Assembly: GCA_963851085.1 (NCBI GenBank)
Contig: CAWKNX010000016.1
Location: 372,001-436,000 of the forward strand
From: DATFVJ01 sp963851085
Lineage (GTDB): Bacteria > Actinomycetota > Actinomycetes > Streptosporangiales > Streptosporangiaceae
Length of the DNA: 64,000 bases
Direction: 5' to 3'
In this document: in pieces, positions 32,402 to 41,160 of the stretch
How positions within the stretch are numbered: the first letter of the stretch is position 1
How the letters are laid out: each line of letters opens with the position of its first letter
Program-made: the position numbers and the translations under genes
The notes under the pieces: generated by a model
Database searches by the model: none
What the model was told of the DNA's origin: nothing
Seen by the model: only the letters and a program-made list of their open reading frames with translations

Positions 32402-33367
32402 TCAAGAGACGGCCGGGCGGCCCACCCGGGCGAGCTGTCTGCTCTGCGCGACCAGGTGCCCGGCAGCGTCCCAGACCTCGGCTTCCTCGTCGAACCAGCC
32501 GGCGCTGACATGCCTGCACCTGGCCACCACCCGCAGCAGGCCAGGCGCGGGTACACCCCGCATGTGCCAGGTCAGCTCGACCGTCGGCGCCCAGCCGACG
32601 GCGCCTAGGCCGAATACCACGGGTGGCAGCGCGTCCACCGCCACTGCCAGCAGATAGGCGTCCGGGTCACGCGCTTCACGCAGGCCGAGATAGCCGCGCA
32701 TCTCCGGCGCGCCGGCCGGCTCGCCGTCGAGCCAGCCCATGGTCGCCGGGTCGAAACGGATATCGATCTGGCCGGCGAAACCGTCCACCGGGGCGAACGA
32801 ACGGCATTGCGCGACTGGCGGCAAATGGGGCGGCTCGCCCGTCCACGAGAGTGCATCGGCCGCGCCTTCGCCTTCATCTTCGCCCGCGCCGGCCGCCAGC
32901 ATGCCCGTGGTGACGACGGCCTCGATGATCGCCGCGCCGCCCTGGACGAGCGTGGCGCGGGCGGTCGCCGCGGTCCGGCCCTGCTTCAGCCACGTCACGT
33001 GCACTTCTGCGGGCTCGCAGCGGGCGACGCGCAGGAAGTGCGCGCTGGTGGCGACCGGGTATGGATGCGGGGAGCCATGCAGGACGCCACGGAGCATCGA
33101 GGCGACGAGGACGCCGCCGTTCACCGCATCGCCGATCGCGAACCGCTCGTCAGGCAGGACCGCGAACCGCCCGCCGCCGAGCGGGCGCGCCGCGGTCGCC
33201 TCGTCGAAGACGCTGCTGGCCGGCGCGGCCGCGGTGTCCGGCGCGGTCGCGGTGTCCGTGGGGGCCGCGGTGTCCGTGGGGGCCGCGGTGTCCGTGGGGG
33301 CCGCGGTGTCCGTGGGGGCCGCGGTGTCCGTCGACGCCGCCTGGCCGCCCACGGGCAACTCGCTCAC
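32402..33367 (-). CDS. Acyl-CoA thioesterase-family (hot-dog fold) protein
   Basis: About 321 residues. Two hot-dog-like halves are visible: an N-terminal half with FAIGDAVNGGVLVASMLRG and VATSAHFLRVARCEPAEVHV, and a C-terminal half with VDALPPVVFGLGAVGWAPTVELTWHMRG, as in TesB-like/4HBT_3 proteins. The GTG start at 33367 overlaps the cysM stop as GTGA, so it is translationally coupled to cysM. The N terminus carries five TDTAAP repeats (18-bp DNA unit, 33240-33340). A thioesterase at this place is not part of the classic mec-cysO-cysM cluster; its substrate is unknown. Confidence 0.75.
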   Translation of the reverse strand: MSELPVGGQAASTDTAAPTDTAAPTDTAAPTDTAAPTDTATAPDTAAAPASSVFDEATAARPLGGGRFAVLPDERFAIGDAVNGGVLVASMLRGVLHGSPHPYPVATSAHFLRVARCEPAEVHVTWLKQGRTAATARATLVQGGAAIIEAVVTTGMLAAGAGEDEGEGAADALSWTGEPPHLPPVAQCRSFAPVDGFAGQIDIRFDPATMGWLDGEPAGAPEMRGYLGLREARDPDAYLLAVAVDALPPVVFGLGAVGWAPTVELTWHMRGVPAPGLLRVVARCRHVSAGWFDEEAEVWDAAGHLVAQSRQLARVGRPAVS

Positions 33368-34311
33368 GCCCACAGCTGCCCCTCCAGGCGGCTCTCCGCC
33401 TCCTCGAGGGTGCCGCCGTAGGCGCCGGTGGACAGGTACTTCCATCCGCCGTCCGCGACCACGAACGCGATGTCAGCACGCTGACCGGCCGCGGCCGCCT
33501 TGGCCGCGAGGGCGAGCGCGGCGTGCAACGCGCACCCGGTCGAGATACCGGCGAAGATGCCCTCGGTCTGGAGCAGCTCGCGGGTCCGGCGCAGGGCGTC
33601 GGCGGAGCTCACGGAGAACCGGGTGGTCAGGACCGACTCGTCATAGAGCTCAGGGACGAAGCCCTCATCCACGTTGCGCAGCCCGTAGACCAGCTCGCCG
33701 TACCGCGGCTCGGCGGCCACGATCGCCACGCCAGGTATTCGCTCTCGCAGATACCTGCCCACCCCCATCAGGGTGCCCGTGGTGCCGAGCCCGGCCACGA
33801 AATGCGTGATACCTGGCAGGTCCGCGAGCAGTTCGGGACCGGTGGTCTCGTAGTGGGCACGCATATTGGCCTCGTTGCCATACTGGTAGAGCATCACCCA
33901 GCTCGGATTGGCCGCGGCGATCTCCTTTGCCATCCGCACGGCCTCGTTCGACCCGCCGGCCGCCGGCGACGAGATGACGTCCGCTCCCCACATCCGCAGG
34001 ATCTGGCGGCGCTCTTCCGACGTGTTCTCCGGCATGACGCACACAAGCCGGTAGCCACGGAGCCTGGCGACCATCGCCAAGGAGATGCCCGTGTTACCCG
34101 AGGTGGGCTCCAGGATCGTGGCCCCGGGCGTGAGCAGCCCATCCTTCTCGGCCTGCTCGATCATGAAGGAGGCGGCGCGATCCTTCACCGAGCCGGTCGG
34201 GTTACGATCCTCGAGTTTGGCCCACAGCCGCACATCCGGCTGTGCTGACATGCGCGGCAGCCCGACCAGCGGAGTGTTGCCGAGTGAGTCGAGCAGCGAG
34301 TCGTAGCGCAT
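33364..34311 (-). CDS. cysM: O-phosphoserine sulfhydrylase (CysO-dependent cysteine synthase)
   Basis: A 315-residue PLP enzyme of the cysteine synthase family. The PLP lysine is in NPTGSVKDRA (Lys43), the substrate loop is EPTSGNTGISLAM, and the phosphate cradle is GLGTTGTLMG. Adjacent cysO and mec genes place it with M. tuberculosis CysM, which uses O-phosphoserine and CysO thiocarboxylate rather than O-acetylserine and free sulfide. It starts at ATG 34311, 24 bases after the cysO stop, and overlaps the downstream thioesterase gene by four bases. Confidence 0.92.
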   Translation of the reverse strand: MRYDSLLDSLGNTPLVGLPRMSAQPDVRLWAKLEDRNPTGSVKDRAASFMIEQAEKDGLLTPGATILEPTSGNTGISLAMVARLRGYRLVCVMPENTSEERRQILRMWGADVISSPAAGGSNEAVRMAKEIAAANPSWVMLYQYGNEANMRAHYETTGPELLADLPGITHFVAGLGTTGTLMGVGRYLRERIPGVAIVAAEPRYGELVYGLRNVDEGFVPELYDESVLTTRFSVSSADALRRTRELLQTEGIFAGISTGCALHAALALAAKAAAAGQRADIAFVVADGGWKYLSTGAYGGTLEEAESRLEGQLWA

Positions 34312-34335
34312 GGTCTGTCCCTGCCGCCCCCTGGC

Positions 34336-34608
34336 TCAGCCGCCCGCCACAGCCGGGAGCACGGTCACGGTGTCGCCGTCGTGAACCGGTGTCTCCAAGC
34401 CACCGAGGAAACGGACGTCCTCGTCGTTGAGGTAGACGTTCACGAACCGGCGCAGGCTGCCGCCGTCGGCGATGCGCTCACTCAGGCCGGGGTGACGCCC
34501 GTCGATGTCGGCGAGCAGTTCGCCGACCGTGGCGCCCAAGCCCTCAACCGATTTCGCACCGCCGGTGTAATTGCGCAAAATCGTCGGGATACGGACCTCG
34601 ATGGCCAT
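34336..34608 (-). CDS. cysO: Sulfur-carrier protein CysO (MoaD/ThiS fold)
   Basis: A 90-residue ubiquitin-like sulfur carrier ending in Gly-Gly (LPAVAGG), which is converted to a thiocarboxylate and donates sulfur to CysM. It has the MoaD-like strand EVRIPTILRNYTGG and VYLNDEDVRFL. The start MAIEVRIP has GGAGTG upstream; an upstream methionine eight codons earlier is less likely. It lies between mec and cysM in the same direction. Confidence 0.92.
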   Translation of the reverse strand: MAIEVRIPTILRNYTGGAKSVEGLGATVGELLADIDGRHPGLSERIADGGSLRRFVNVYLNDEDVRFLGGLETPVHDGDTVTVLPAVAGG

Positions 34609-34631
34609 GAACAACACTCCAGGAATCGGCA

Positions 34632-34699
34632 CCCGGCGCGGCCGCGCCGGGAGAGCAATGGGTTGGGCCTCCTAAGCGGAGTCTCCTGCGTACCCAACC
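34632..34699. other. Structured spacer between mec and cysO
   Basis: CCCGGCGCGGCCGCGCCGGG (34632-34651) is a perfect 20-bp palindrome. Next to it GGTTGGG (34661-34667) pairs with CCCAACC (34693-34699) around an inner CTCC/GGAG hairpin. It lies in the 127-base gap upstream of cysO within a likely operon, and might modulate read-through or translation of cysO. No known riboswitch class was recognised. Confidence 0.45.
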
Positions 34700-34735
34700 G
34701 GCGGCCGGCGTGGATCATTCCGCCGCCACGCGCTC

Positions 34736-35164
34736 TCAGCAGGCCACGTCATCGGCCTCGGGCAGAACGCGCACCTCCTCCTCGGCAACTTCACCGTCCA
34801 CGATACGGAAGGAACGCAGCTCGGCGCGATCAGGGTCTTTGGTGGAGACGAGCACGTAGTGCGCGCCGGGCTCGCTCGCATACGAGATGTCCGTACGCGA
34901 GGGATACGGCTCGGTCGCCGTGTGCGAGTGGTAAATGATCACTGGCTCCTCGTCCCGCTCGTCCATCTCCTTCCACACCTTGAAGTGCTCGGTGGAATCG
35001 AACCGGTAGAAGGTGGGGGATCGCTCGGCGTTGGTCATCGGGATGAACCGCTCGGGCCGTCCGCTGCCCGCCGGGCCGGCGATCACCCCACACGCCTCGT
35101 CGGGGTGGTCGGCACGGGCGTGGGCCACGATCTTGTCATGCAGTGCGCGGCCGATCGTCAGCAT
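34736..35164 (-). CDS. mec: Mec, JAMM zinc peptidase releasing cysteine from CysO
   Basis: A 142-residue JAMM/MPN+ metalloprotease. The motif is complete: Glu23 in DEACG and HSHTATEPYPSRTD with His79, His81, Ser89 and Asp92. In the CysO pathway it cleaves CysO-cysteine to free cysteine and regenerate CysO. Order mec-cysO-cysM is as in mycobacteria. Between mec and the DUF2017 gene there are 57 bases. Confidence 0.92.
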   Translation of the reverse strand: MLTIGRALHDKIVAHARADHPDEACGVIAGPAGSGRPERFIPMTNAERSPTFYRFDSTEHFKVWKEMDERDEEPVIIYHSHTATEPYPSRTDISYASEPGAHYVLVSTKDPDRAELRSFRIVDGEVAEEEVRVLPEADDVAC

Positions 35165-35221
35165 GCGCGCCAGATTACCCGCCGCATGGGCACCGCTTTC
35201 ACACGGCTTTCACCAGGCCTG

Positions 35222-35881
35222 TCACCACAGCGCGTGCACCAGGCTCTCCTGCATGCCTGACAGCCAGTCGTAGACAGCGAGCACGCCGTAACGGGGATCG
35301 TCCGGCTTGATCCGCTGCATTTCCTCGTACATGTCCTCCGTCACGCCGAGACGCACCCCGAGCGCGAGCCGTATGTCGTTGAGCGCACGCAGCCAGACCT
35401 GCGCCTGCGGTTCGGACAGCCTGATCCGCCCGCCGCGCTCGGGCAGCGTGTCAAGCACCGTCGTGGCCGCGGCCACCTTGGCGGTGCGGAGATCCTTTTC
35501 TGTGTAACGGCGGAACTCGTTCGACGCGTCAGGATCGTCGGGGTAGGCGTCGGGCAGCAGCCGGGCCAGCGCGGGGTCATCGGGCAGTGCTGCGTCCTCG
35601 CTCAGGCCGAGCGCATCCGCGAGATCACCAGGAAAACCGCGGTCGTCTGTCCCACCGGCCCCACCTGTATCGTCTGTCCCGCTAGCGTCACTTGACCCAC
35701 CGGCCTCACCTGGCCCAGCGGGTTGGCCGGCCCCGCCGACGAGTTCGGCGACCTGGCTGACCAGCTCGCGCAGCAGCATGGCATCGGTCGCGGAGAAGCG
35801 CGCCACGAACAGATAGCGGCGCTCGCCGCCCTGGCCGCCGGCCTCGGGTGCGCGGTCCGCCACACGCCTGAAGAAACTCAC
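35222..35881 (-). CDS. DUF2017 protein downstream of clpS
   Basis: About 219 residues. The conserved parts are the N-terminal strand FVARFSATDAMLLRELVSQV and the C-terminal half PDDPDASNEFRRYTEKDLRTAK through LNDIRLALGVRLGVTEDM and VYDWLSGMQESLVHAL, typical of actinobacterial DUF2017 proteins that always follow clpS. A Gly/Ser/Asp/Thr-rich linker (about residues 50-80) separates them. The GTG start overlaps the clpS stop (GTGA). Function is unknown; coupling suggests a link with ClpS-dependent proteolysis. Confidence 0.85.
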   Translation of the reverse strand: MSFFRRVADRAPEAGGQGGERRYLFVARFSATDAMLLRELVSQVAELVGGAGQPAGPGEAGGSSDASGTDDTGGAGGTDDRGFPGDLADALGLSEDAALPDDPALARLLPDAYPDDPDASNEFRRYTEKDLRTAKVAAATTVLDTLPERGGRIRLSEPQAQVWLRALNDIRLALGVRLGVTEDMYEEMQRIKPDDPRYGVLAVYDWLSGMQESLVHALW

Positions 35882-36168
35882 GAGTCGTGACGCAGCGTCG
35901 CCCAGAGCCCGTACCCGTGCAGGACTTCCACGTCCCGTTCCATCTCTTCGCGGGCGCCCGCGGAGACAACGGCCTTGCCCTTGTGGTGCACGTCGAGCAT
36001 GAGCTTGTGGGCCTTCGCCCGCGGATAGCCGAACACCTGCTGGAACACGTACGTCACGTAGGACATCAGGTTGACCGGGTCGTTCCACACGATCGTGACC
36101 CAGGGCCGGTCAACCGAGCTGTCCTCACGCGCGGCTGGCCGCTGTACCTCGACGGGAGCCACGCTCAC
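35878..36168 (-). CDS. clpS: ATP-dependent Clp protease adaptor ClpS
   Basis: A 96-residue N-end-rule adaptor that binds the ClpA/ClpC N domain. It has the core VTIVWNDPVNLMSYVTYVFQ and AHKLMLDVHHKGKAVV, with the residues that form the N-degron pocket. The N-terminal ~20 residues are a flexible extension. The GTG start is 45 bases from the divergent pncB start, so the two genes share a compact promoter region. The stop overlaps the DUF2017 start. Confidence 0.94.
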   Translation of the reverse strand: MSVAPVEVQRPAAREDSSVDRPWVTIVWNDPVNLMSYVTYVFQQVFGYPRAKAHKLMLDVHHKGKAVVSAGAREEMERDVEVLHGYGLWATLRHDS

Positions 36169-36213
36169 GGCTGATCACCTCCCGGTGACGGTCATGCGTC
36201 TAGTCTTCCACCC

Positions 36214-37527
36214 GTGGCACCAGCAATTACCACCGCATTGCTCACCGACCACTATGAGCTCACGATGGTGCAGGCCGCGCTGCACAGCGGCGCCGCGAAC
36301 CGCCGCGCCGTCTTCGAGGTCTTCGCCAGGCACCTGCCACACGGCCGCAGATACGGGATGGTCGGCGGCACCGGCCGGCTCCTCGACGCGCTCGAGAACT
36401 TCCGCTTCGACGGCGAGACCCTGGAGTTCCTGCGCGGCGAGAAGATCGTGGACGGCCCGACGGTCAGTTACCTGGAATCGTACCGGTTCACCGGGGACAT
36501 CTGGGGCTACGGCGAGGGCGACTGCTACTTCCCTGGCTCGCCGATCCTCGTGGTCGACGCACCGTTCGCAGAGGCCGTAGTGCTGGAAACCGTCACGCTG
36601 TCGGTGCTGAACCACGACAGCGCGATCGGGTCGGCAGCATCCCGCATGGTGACCGCGGCGGGCGACCGCCCGATCATCGAGATGGGGGCGCGGCGTACCC
36701 ACGAGTGGGCTGCCGTCGCCAGCGCACGAGCCGCCTACCTCGCTGGTTTCGCCTCCACGTCGAATCTGCAGGCACGCAGGTCGTTCGGGATCCCGACCGC
36801 GGGCACGAGCGCGCACGCGTTCACCCTCGTGCACGACAGCGAGCGCCACGCCTTCGCCATGCAGCTCGAAGCGCTCGGCACCGGCACGACCCTGCTGGTG
36901 GACACTTTCGATGTGGCCACGGCGGTGCGCACCGCGGTCGAGCTCGCCGGGCCGGAGCTCGGAGCCGTCCGCATCGACAGCGGAGACCTGGCCGTGGTGG
37001 CGCGTGAGGTGCGCGAACTGCTCGACTCGCTCGGCGCGACCTCGACCCGGATCGTGGTCACCGGTGATCTGGATGAGCACGGGATCGCGGCGCTCGGGAC
37101 GGCGCCCGTGGATGGTTACGGAGTCGGCACCGCGCTGGTCACCGGGTCGGGCGCGCCGACAGCGTCGCTTGTCTACAAACTGGTCGCACGGGCGGACAAT
37201 GACCGCGAGGGGGCGCCGCTGCGGCCGATGGCGAAGCGGTCAGTCGGCAAGCCAGGGCGCGGCGGCCGCAAGTGGGCGGTCCGCCACCGCGACGACCGGG
37301 GTGTGGCCCTCGACGAGGTGATCACACTGGCGCCGCCCGAGCCTGGGCCGCACCACCGCCCGCTGCTCCGCCCGCTCGTGCGGGCCGGCGAGATCGTCGG
37401 CCGCGAATCCGTCGAGGAAGCGCGGAAACGGCACACCCGGTCACTCGCCGAGCTGCCGCCGCAGGCGCTGCAGCTTTCCCGTGGTGACCCGGCCATCCCG
37501 ACCGTGTTCCGGCCGGACGGCGAGTGA
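36214..37527 (+). CDS. pncB: Nicotinate phosphoribosyltransferase
   Basis: A 437-residue NAD-salvage enzyme converting nicotinate to nicotinate mononucleotide with PRPP. Motifs include LLTDHYELTMVQAAL at the N terminus, EMGARRTHEWAAV, TAGTSAHAF, LVDTFDV, GAVRIDSGDLA and the PRPP-site GYGVGTALVTG. The GTG start lies 45 bases from divergent clpS. Together with pncA at 38101 it makes a two-step route from nicotinamide to NaMN. Confidence 0.94.
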   Translation: MAPAITTALLTDHYELTMVQAALHSGAANRRAVFEVFARHLPHGRRYGMVGGTGRLLDALENFRFDGETLEFLRGEKIVDGPTVSYLESYRFTGDIWGYGEGDCYFPGSPILVVDAPFAEAVVLETVTLSVLNHDSAIGSAASRMVTAAGDRPIIEMGARRTHEWAAVASARAAYLAGFASTSNLQARRSFGIPTAGTSAHAFTLVHDSERHAFAMQLEALGTGTTLLVDTFDVATAVRTAVELAGPELGAVRIDSGDLAVVAREVRELLDSLGATSTRIVVTGDLDEHGIAALGTAPVDGYGVGTALVTGSGAPTASLVYKLVARADNDREGAPLRPMAKRSVGKPGRGGRKWAVRHRDDRGVALDEVITLAPPEPGPHHRPLLRPLVRAGEIVGRESVEEARKRHTRSLAELPPQALQLSRGDPAIPTVFRPDGE

Positions 37528-37561
37528 CAGGCAGGTGGGACGCGCCGCTACCTTGGCTTGC

Positions 37562-38029
37562 ATGCATCCCAACGCTGAGAATGTCGCGGCCGCGCTTCGT
37601 AGCGCCGGTGTCACGGGGACGGTCAGGGAGCTGCCAGAAGCCGCGCCGACAGCCGCTTCGGCTGCCGCACAGCTCGGCTGCGAGCTCGGGGCGATCGCCA
37701 ACAGCCTGGTGTTCAACGCCGATGGCGCGCCGCTGCTCGTCCTGACGAGCGGAGCGCACCGCGTGGACACGGGCACGGTCGCGGCGCTCCTCGGAGTCGA
37801 CTCTGTCAGGCGGGCCGATCCGGATTTCGTCCGTGCGCACACGGGGCAGCCGATCGGCGGCGTCGCGCCGGTAGGTCATCCCAGCAAGATCCGGACGCTC
37901 GTCGACGTGTGGCTGGGCAGGTACCAGGTCGTCTGGGCGGCAGCGGGCCACCCGCACACCGTGTTCCCGACGTCGTTCAGCGAGCTTGCCCGCATCACCG
38001 GGGGCTGCGCCGCGGACGTCGGCGGCTGA
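37562..38029 (+). CDS. YbaK/EbsC-family aminoacyl-tRNA deacylase
   Basis: A 155-residue single-domain protein related to the Cys-tRNA(Pro) deacylase YbaK and the ProX editing family. Visible features are the core ANSLVFNADGAPLLVLTSGA, the basic/hydroxyl segment near RVDTGTVAALLG and the GVAPVGHPSKIRTLVD loop. It should hydrolyse a mischarged aminoacyl-tRNA in trans; the amino acid is not predicted. It starts 34 bases after pncB and precedes pncA, in the same direction. Confidence 0.85.
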   Translation: MHPNAENVAAALRSAGVTGTVRELPEAAPTAASAAAQLGCELGAIANSLVFNADGAPLLVLTSGAHRVDTGTVAALLGVDSVRRADPDFVRAHTGQPIGGVAPVGHPSKIRTLVDVWLGRYQVVWAAAGHPHTVFPTSFSELARITGGCAADVGG

Positions 38030-38100
38030 CCCACCCGGCCGCCGCGGCCCACCCTTGGCGGGCGCTGGCTGCCAGGCGAGGGCCGCGATACGGTCGGGCC

Positions 38101-38658
38101 GTGCGCGCTCTCATCATCGTCGACGTGCAGAACGACTTCTGCGAAGGCGGCTCGCTGCCGGTGGCGGGCGGGGCGGAGGTCGCTCGCGGCATCAGTGCCT
38201 ACCTGGACGGCCACGCCGCCGAGTACCACCATGTGGTCGCCACCCGTGATTACCACGTCGATCCCGGTGCCCATTTCTCCGGCGCGCCTGACTATCTGAA
38301 CTCGTGGCCGCCGCACTGCGTGGCCGGGACGCCAGGCGCCGCCTTCCACCCGGATCTCGATATCGCCAGGATCGAGGCTGTGTTCAGCAAGGGCGCGCAC
38401 GCCGCGGCGTATTCCGGCTTCGAAGGCGCCGATCCCGGTGGCACGCGGCTCGCCACGTGGCTGCGCGAGCGCGGCGTCACCGACGTCGACATCGCAGGTC
38501 TCGCGACCGATTACTGCGTCCGCGCGACCGCATCCGACGCGATGCGCGAAGGGCTGCGGACACGCGTGCTGACCGGCCTGATCGCAGGCGTCGCGCGGGA
38601 GACAAGTGACCAGGCACTCGACCAGATCCGCGCCGCAGGCGCGGATCTGGTCGCCTGA
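38101..38658 (+). CDS. pncA: Nicotinamidase
   Basis: A 185-residue cysteine hydrolase converting nicotinamide to nicotinate. The catalytic triad is Asp8 (IIVDVQNDF), Lys97 (FSKGAHA) and Cys139 (ATDYCVRAT). The metal site is Asp50, His52 and His58 in TRDYHVDPGAHFS. It starts with GTG at 38101. Its substrate-to-product link with pncB is clear. A perfect 16-bp hairpin is embedded in its last codons (see the terminator entry). Confidence 0.94.
   Translation: MRALIIVDVQNDFCEGGSLPVAGGAEVARGISAYLDGHAAEYHHVVATRDYHVDPGAHFSGAPDYLNSWPPHCVAGTPGAAFHPDLDIARIEAVFSKGAHAAAYSGFEGADPGGTRLATWLRERGVTDVDIAGLATDYCVRATASDAMREGLRTRVLTGLIAGVARETSDQALDQIRAAGADLVA
38619..38653 (+). terminator. Hairpin inside the 3' end of pncA
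   Basis: Arms 38619-38634 (CGACCAGATCCGCGCC) and 38638-38653 are exact reverse complements with a 3-base loop, ending five bases before the pncA stop codon's last base. It therefore codes for LDQIRAAGADLV and probably also terminates or stabilises the pncB-ybaK-pncA transcript. Confidence 0.65.
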
Positions 38659-38729
38659 CCCAACTCGTGGAGCCGGGTCAGGATCCCGACCGCCCGGCAC
38701 GCCGCCCTCGCCACGGTGACTTCGCAGGT

Positions 38730-38815
38730 CGTTTACAAAGCACACCGCCCCTTTACAAAGCCCACCGCCCCTTTACAGGCCCCTTTACAAAGCCCACCCG
38801 CCCAATGGGGGCTTT
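38730..38815. repeat. Direct repeats TTTACAAAGCCCACCGCCCC
   Basis: Three to four imperfect copies of a 20-base unit TTTACAAAGCCCACCGCCCC lie between pncA and the helicase gene. The last copy runs into a CCCGCCCAATGGGGGC stretch that can also pair. No coding role is seen in 38659-39068. Confidence 0.65.
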
Positions 38816-38944
38816 GCCCTACTGCTGATTCTGGCAGCCTGTCAAGGCCTGCGGCAGGGGTGAACTGAATTCTGTGGATAACTGACGATCATTCGCCTCC
38901 GGGGCGATAACCAGCGGCCCGGCGGCGCCAGGCGCAGCCACCAT

Positions 38945-39001
38945 TTCATGATCGCGGTACTTTTTCTGCTGTATTCGCCGGAAAAGTACCGCGATCATGA
39001 A
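38945..39001. repeat. Dispersed palindrome, copy 3 (compensatory variant)
   Basis: Arms 38945-38964 (TTCATGATCGCGGTACTTTT) and 38982-39001 pair perfectly over 20 bp with a 17-base loop. Compared with the common form (GGTAACTT), both arms carry matching changes (GGTACTTTT and AAAAGTACC), so pairing is preserved. It lies between convergent pncA and the helicase gene. Confidence 0.9.
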
Positions 39002-39068
39002 GGGCCCTGCGTGAGACGCGGGCTCGTGCCTGTGGATTGCCGGTCGGCGTTCGCGGCTGACCCCAACG

Positions 39069-40829
39069 TCAGCGGCCGGTGGCCGCCCAGCGGCGCAGCG
39101 CCGCGATCCGCTCCCTGATCTGCTCGGCCGTCGCCTGCGCCAGCGGCGGACCGCCGCAGGTGCGGCGAAGCTGCGCGTGAATCGCCCCATGCGGCTGGCC
39201 GGTTCGATGGTGCCAGGCGGTCACCAGGCCGTTCAGTTCCTTGCGCAGTGTCGCGAGAGCCTCACGGTGCACCGGGGGCCCCGCGTGGCCACTCTCGGCC
39301 GGCGGCGGGCCAGCCGGTGGCGCGCCGCCGCGCAGCCGTTCAGGAGCGATACGTGCCGCATCACGCGCGCGCGCCTTCAACTGGCCCGCCTGGCGTTTGC
39401 GCAGGAGCAGCGCCACCTGCTCCGGTTCGAGCAAGCCGGGCAGGCCGAGAAAGTCCTCCTCTTCCGGCGATCCTGGCGCCGCCGCGGTGCCGAACTCACC
39501 GCCGTCGAAGACCACCCGGTCGAACTGGGCCGACGCGTGCAGGACCTGGACCGCGGGCCCGTCCGGCAGGTCCGGCGTATCCGTGCGGCGCTGCGCCGCC
39601 GCGATCAGTTCGTCCGGCGACTCGTCGTCGTCGCGCCGGGTAAGAACGTGGTCGCGCTCGGCTTCCAGCTGAGCCGCGTGCGCCAGCAGCACCGGCACCG
39701 AGGGCACGAACACCGACGCGGTCTCACCGCGCCGCCGTGCACGCGCGAACCGGCCCACGGCCTGGGCGAAGAAAAGCGCGGTGCTGACGGACGTGGCGTA
39801 GACGCCGACCGCGAGGCGCGGGATGTCCACGCCCTCCGAGACCATCCGCACCGCCACCATCCACCGGTCGGCGGAGTCTGCGAACGATGCGATGCGCCGG
39901 CTTGCGCCCTTGTCGTCGGAAAGCACGACCACCGGCCGCTGCCCGGTGATCCCCCGCAGCAGCGCCGCGTACGCGCGCGCGTCCTCGTGATCACTGGCGA
40001 TCACCAGCCCGGCGGCGTCGGGCATGTCCCTGCGCACCTCCGCGAGGCGGCGGTCCGCGGCCGCGAGCACCTGCTTGACCCACTCCCCTTCCGGGTCAAG
40101 CGCCGCACGCCACGCCTGGGCGAGATGGTCCTTGGCCAGCGGCTCGCCGAGCGTCGCCGTGACCTCGCTGAGGTCGCCCCCAACCCGCGTCCGCCAGCGC
40201 ATCTCACCTGAGTACGCAAGAAAAATCACCGGCCGAACGACTCCGTCGGTAAGCGCGGGCCCGTAACCGTACACATAGTCTGAGGCGCTGCGCCTGGCAC
40301 CGTCCGCGTCCTCCGCGTAGGTGACGAACGGAATTGGGTTGGTGTCCGAGCGGAACGGTGTGCCGGTCAGCGCCAGCCTGCGCCTGGCCGGCTCGAACGC
40401 CTCGCGGATCGCCTCGCCCCACGACAGCGCGTCACCCGCGTGGTGGATCTCGTCGAAGATCACAAGTGTGCGGCGGGCCTGCGTACGCTGCATGTGCAGC
40501 GCCGGGTGCGCGGCGACCTGCGCGTAGGTGACGGCCACACCGGCGAAGTCGGCGCTCGCGGCGCCGTGTGCGTTGCGGAAGCCCGAGTCGAGCCGGATAC
40601 CGAAGCCCGCGGCGGCGGCGGCCCACTGGTGCTTGAGGTGCTCGGTCGGGGTGACGACGGTGATCCCCGCGACCTCGCGCTGTGCGAGCAGTTCGGTCGC
40701 CACCGTCAGCGCGTACGCGGTCTTTCCAGCGCCTGGCGTGGCGACAAGCAGGAAGTCGCGCCGGCGGACGCGGAAGTACTCCTGGTATGCCGCCCGCTGC
40801 CAGGCCCTGAGGCTCGGTGAGTTGCCCAC
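39069..40829 (-). CDS. Superfamily 2 DEAD/DEAH-type helicase
   Basis: A 586-residue SF2 helicase. The motifs are Walker A VATPGAGKTAYAL, motif Ia TVVTPTEHLKHQW, motif II FDEIHHAGD, motif III ALTGTPFRSD, motif V-like VSEGVDIPRLAV and motif VI QAVGRFARARRR. The C-terminal ~130 residues are a charged region with a FLGLPGLLEPEQVALLLRKRQ helix and a final helical segment, found in an actinobacterial helicase family of unknown biological role. A copy of the short dispersed motif CGCAGCCGTT lies inside the coding region at 39331. It is monocistronic. The gap upstream (40830-41102) has no gene. Confidence 0.88.
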   Translation of the reverse strand: MGNSPSLRAWQRAAYQEYFRVRRRDFLLVATPGAGKTAYALTVATELLAQREVAGITVVTPTEHLKHQWAAAAAGFGIRLDSGFRNAHGAASADFAGVAVTYAQVAAHPALHMQRTQARRTLVIFDEIHHAGDALSWGEAIREAFEPARRRLALTGTPFRSDTNPIPFVTYAEDADGARRSASDYVYGYGPALTDGVVRPVIFLAYSGEMRWRTRVGGDLSEVTATLGEPLAKDHLAQAWRAALDPEGEWVKQVLAAADRRLAEVRRDMPDAAGLVIASDHEDARAYAALLRGITGQRPVVVLSDDKGASRRIASFADSADRWMVAVRMVSEGVDIPRLAVGVYATSVSTALFFAQAVGRFARARRRGETASVFVPSVPVLLAHAAQLEAERDHVLTRRDDDESPDELIAAAQRRTDTPDLPDGPAVQVLHASAQFDRVVFDGGEFGTAAAPGSPEEEDFLGLPGLLEPEQVALLLRKRQAGQLKARARDAARIAPERLRGGAPPAGPPPAESGHAGPPVHREALATLRKELNGLVTAWHHRTGQPHGAIHAQLRRTCGGPPLAQATAEQIRERIAALRRWAATGR

Positions 40830-41160
40830 GAGGGAGAAAGGCTAGCGGACGGCGTCCCCTAGTTTCAGTGGAGTGCCAGGTGCGCCTCAGCGGAGCCTGG
40901 TCGGGAGGTTGTTCCGTCAGACCAGCCCGGTGCAGGCCCGACGCGGCAGGCCGCGTCGGGCGGGCCGAAGGTTGCCCGTCTACCTCAAGATCATTTGCTG
41001 TTGGATGTACATCCACAGTCACCGGCGGCGCCGGCCCACGACGACCCATCAGACGGCAAGATCAAACTGTGGGTTCGTGCACGAATGGCCCGCCGGATCG
41101 CACGGCCGTCAACGTGTACCATCTTGCCCTGTTTCAAGATCAGATTCGGCCGACGGGCAA

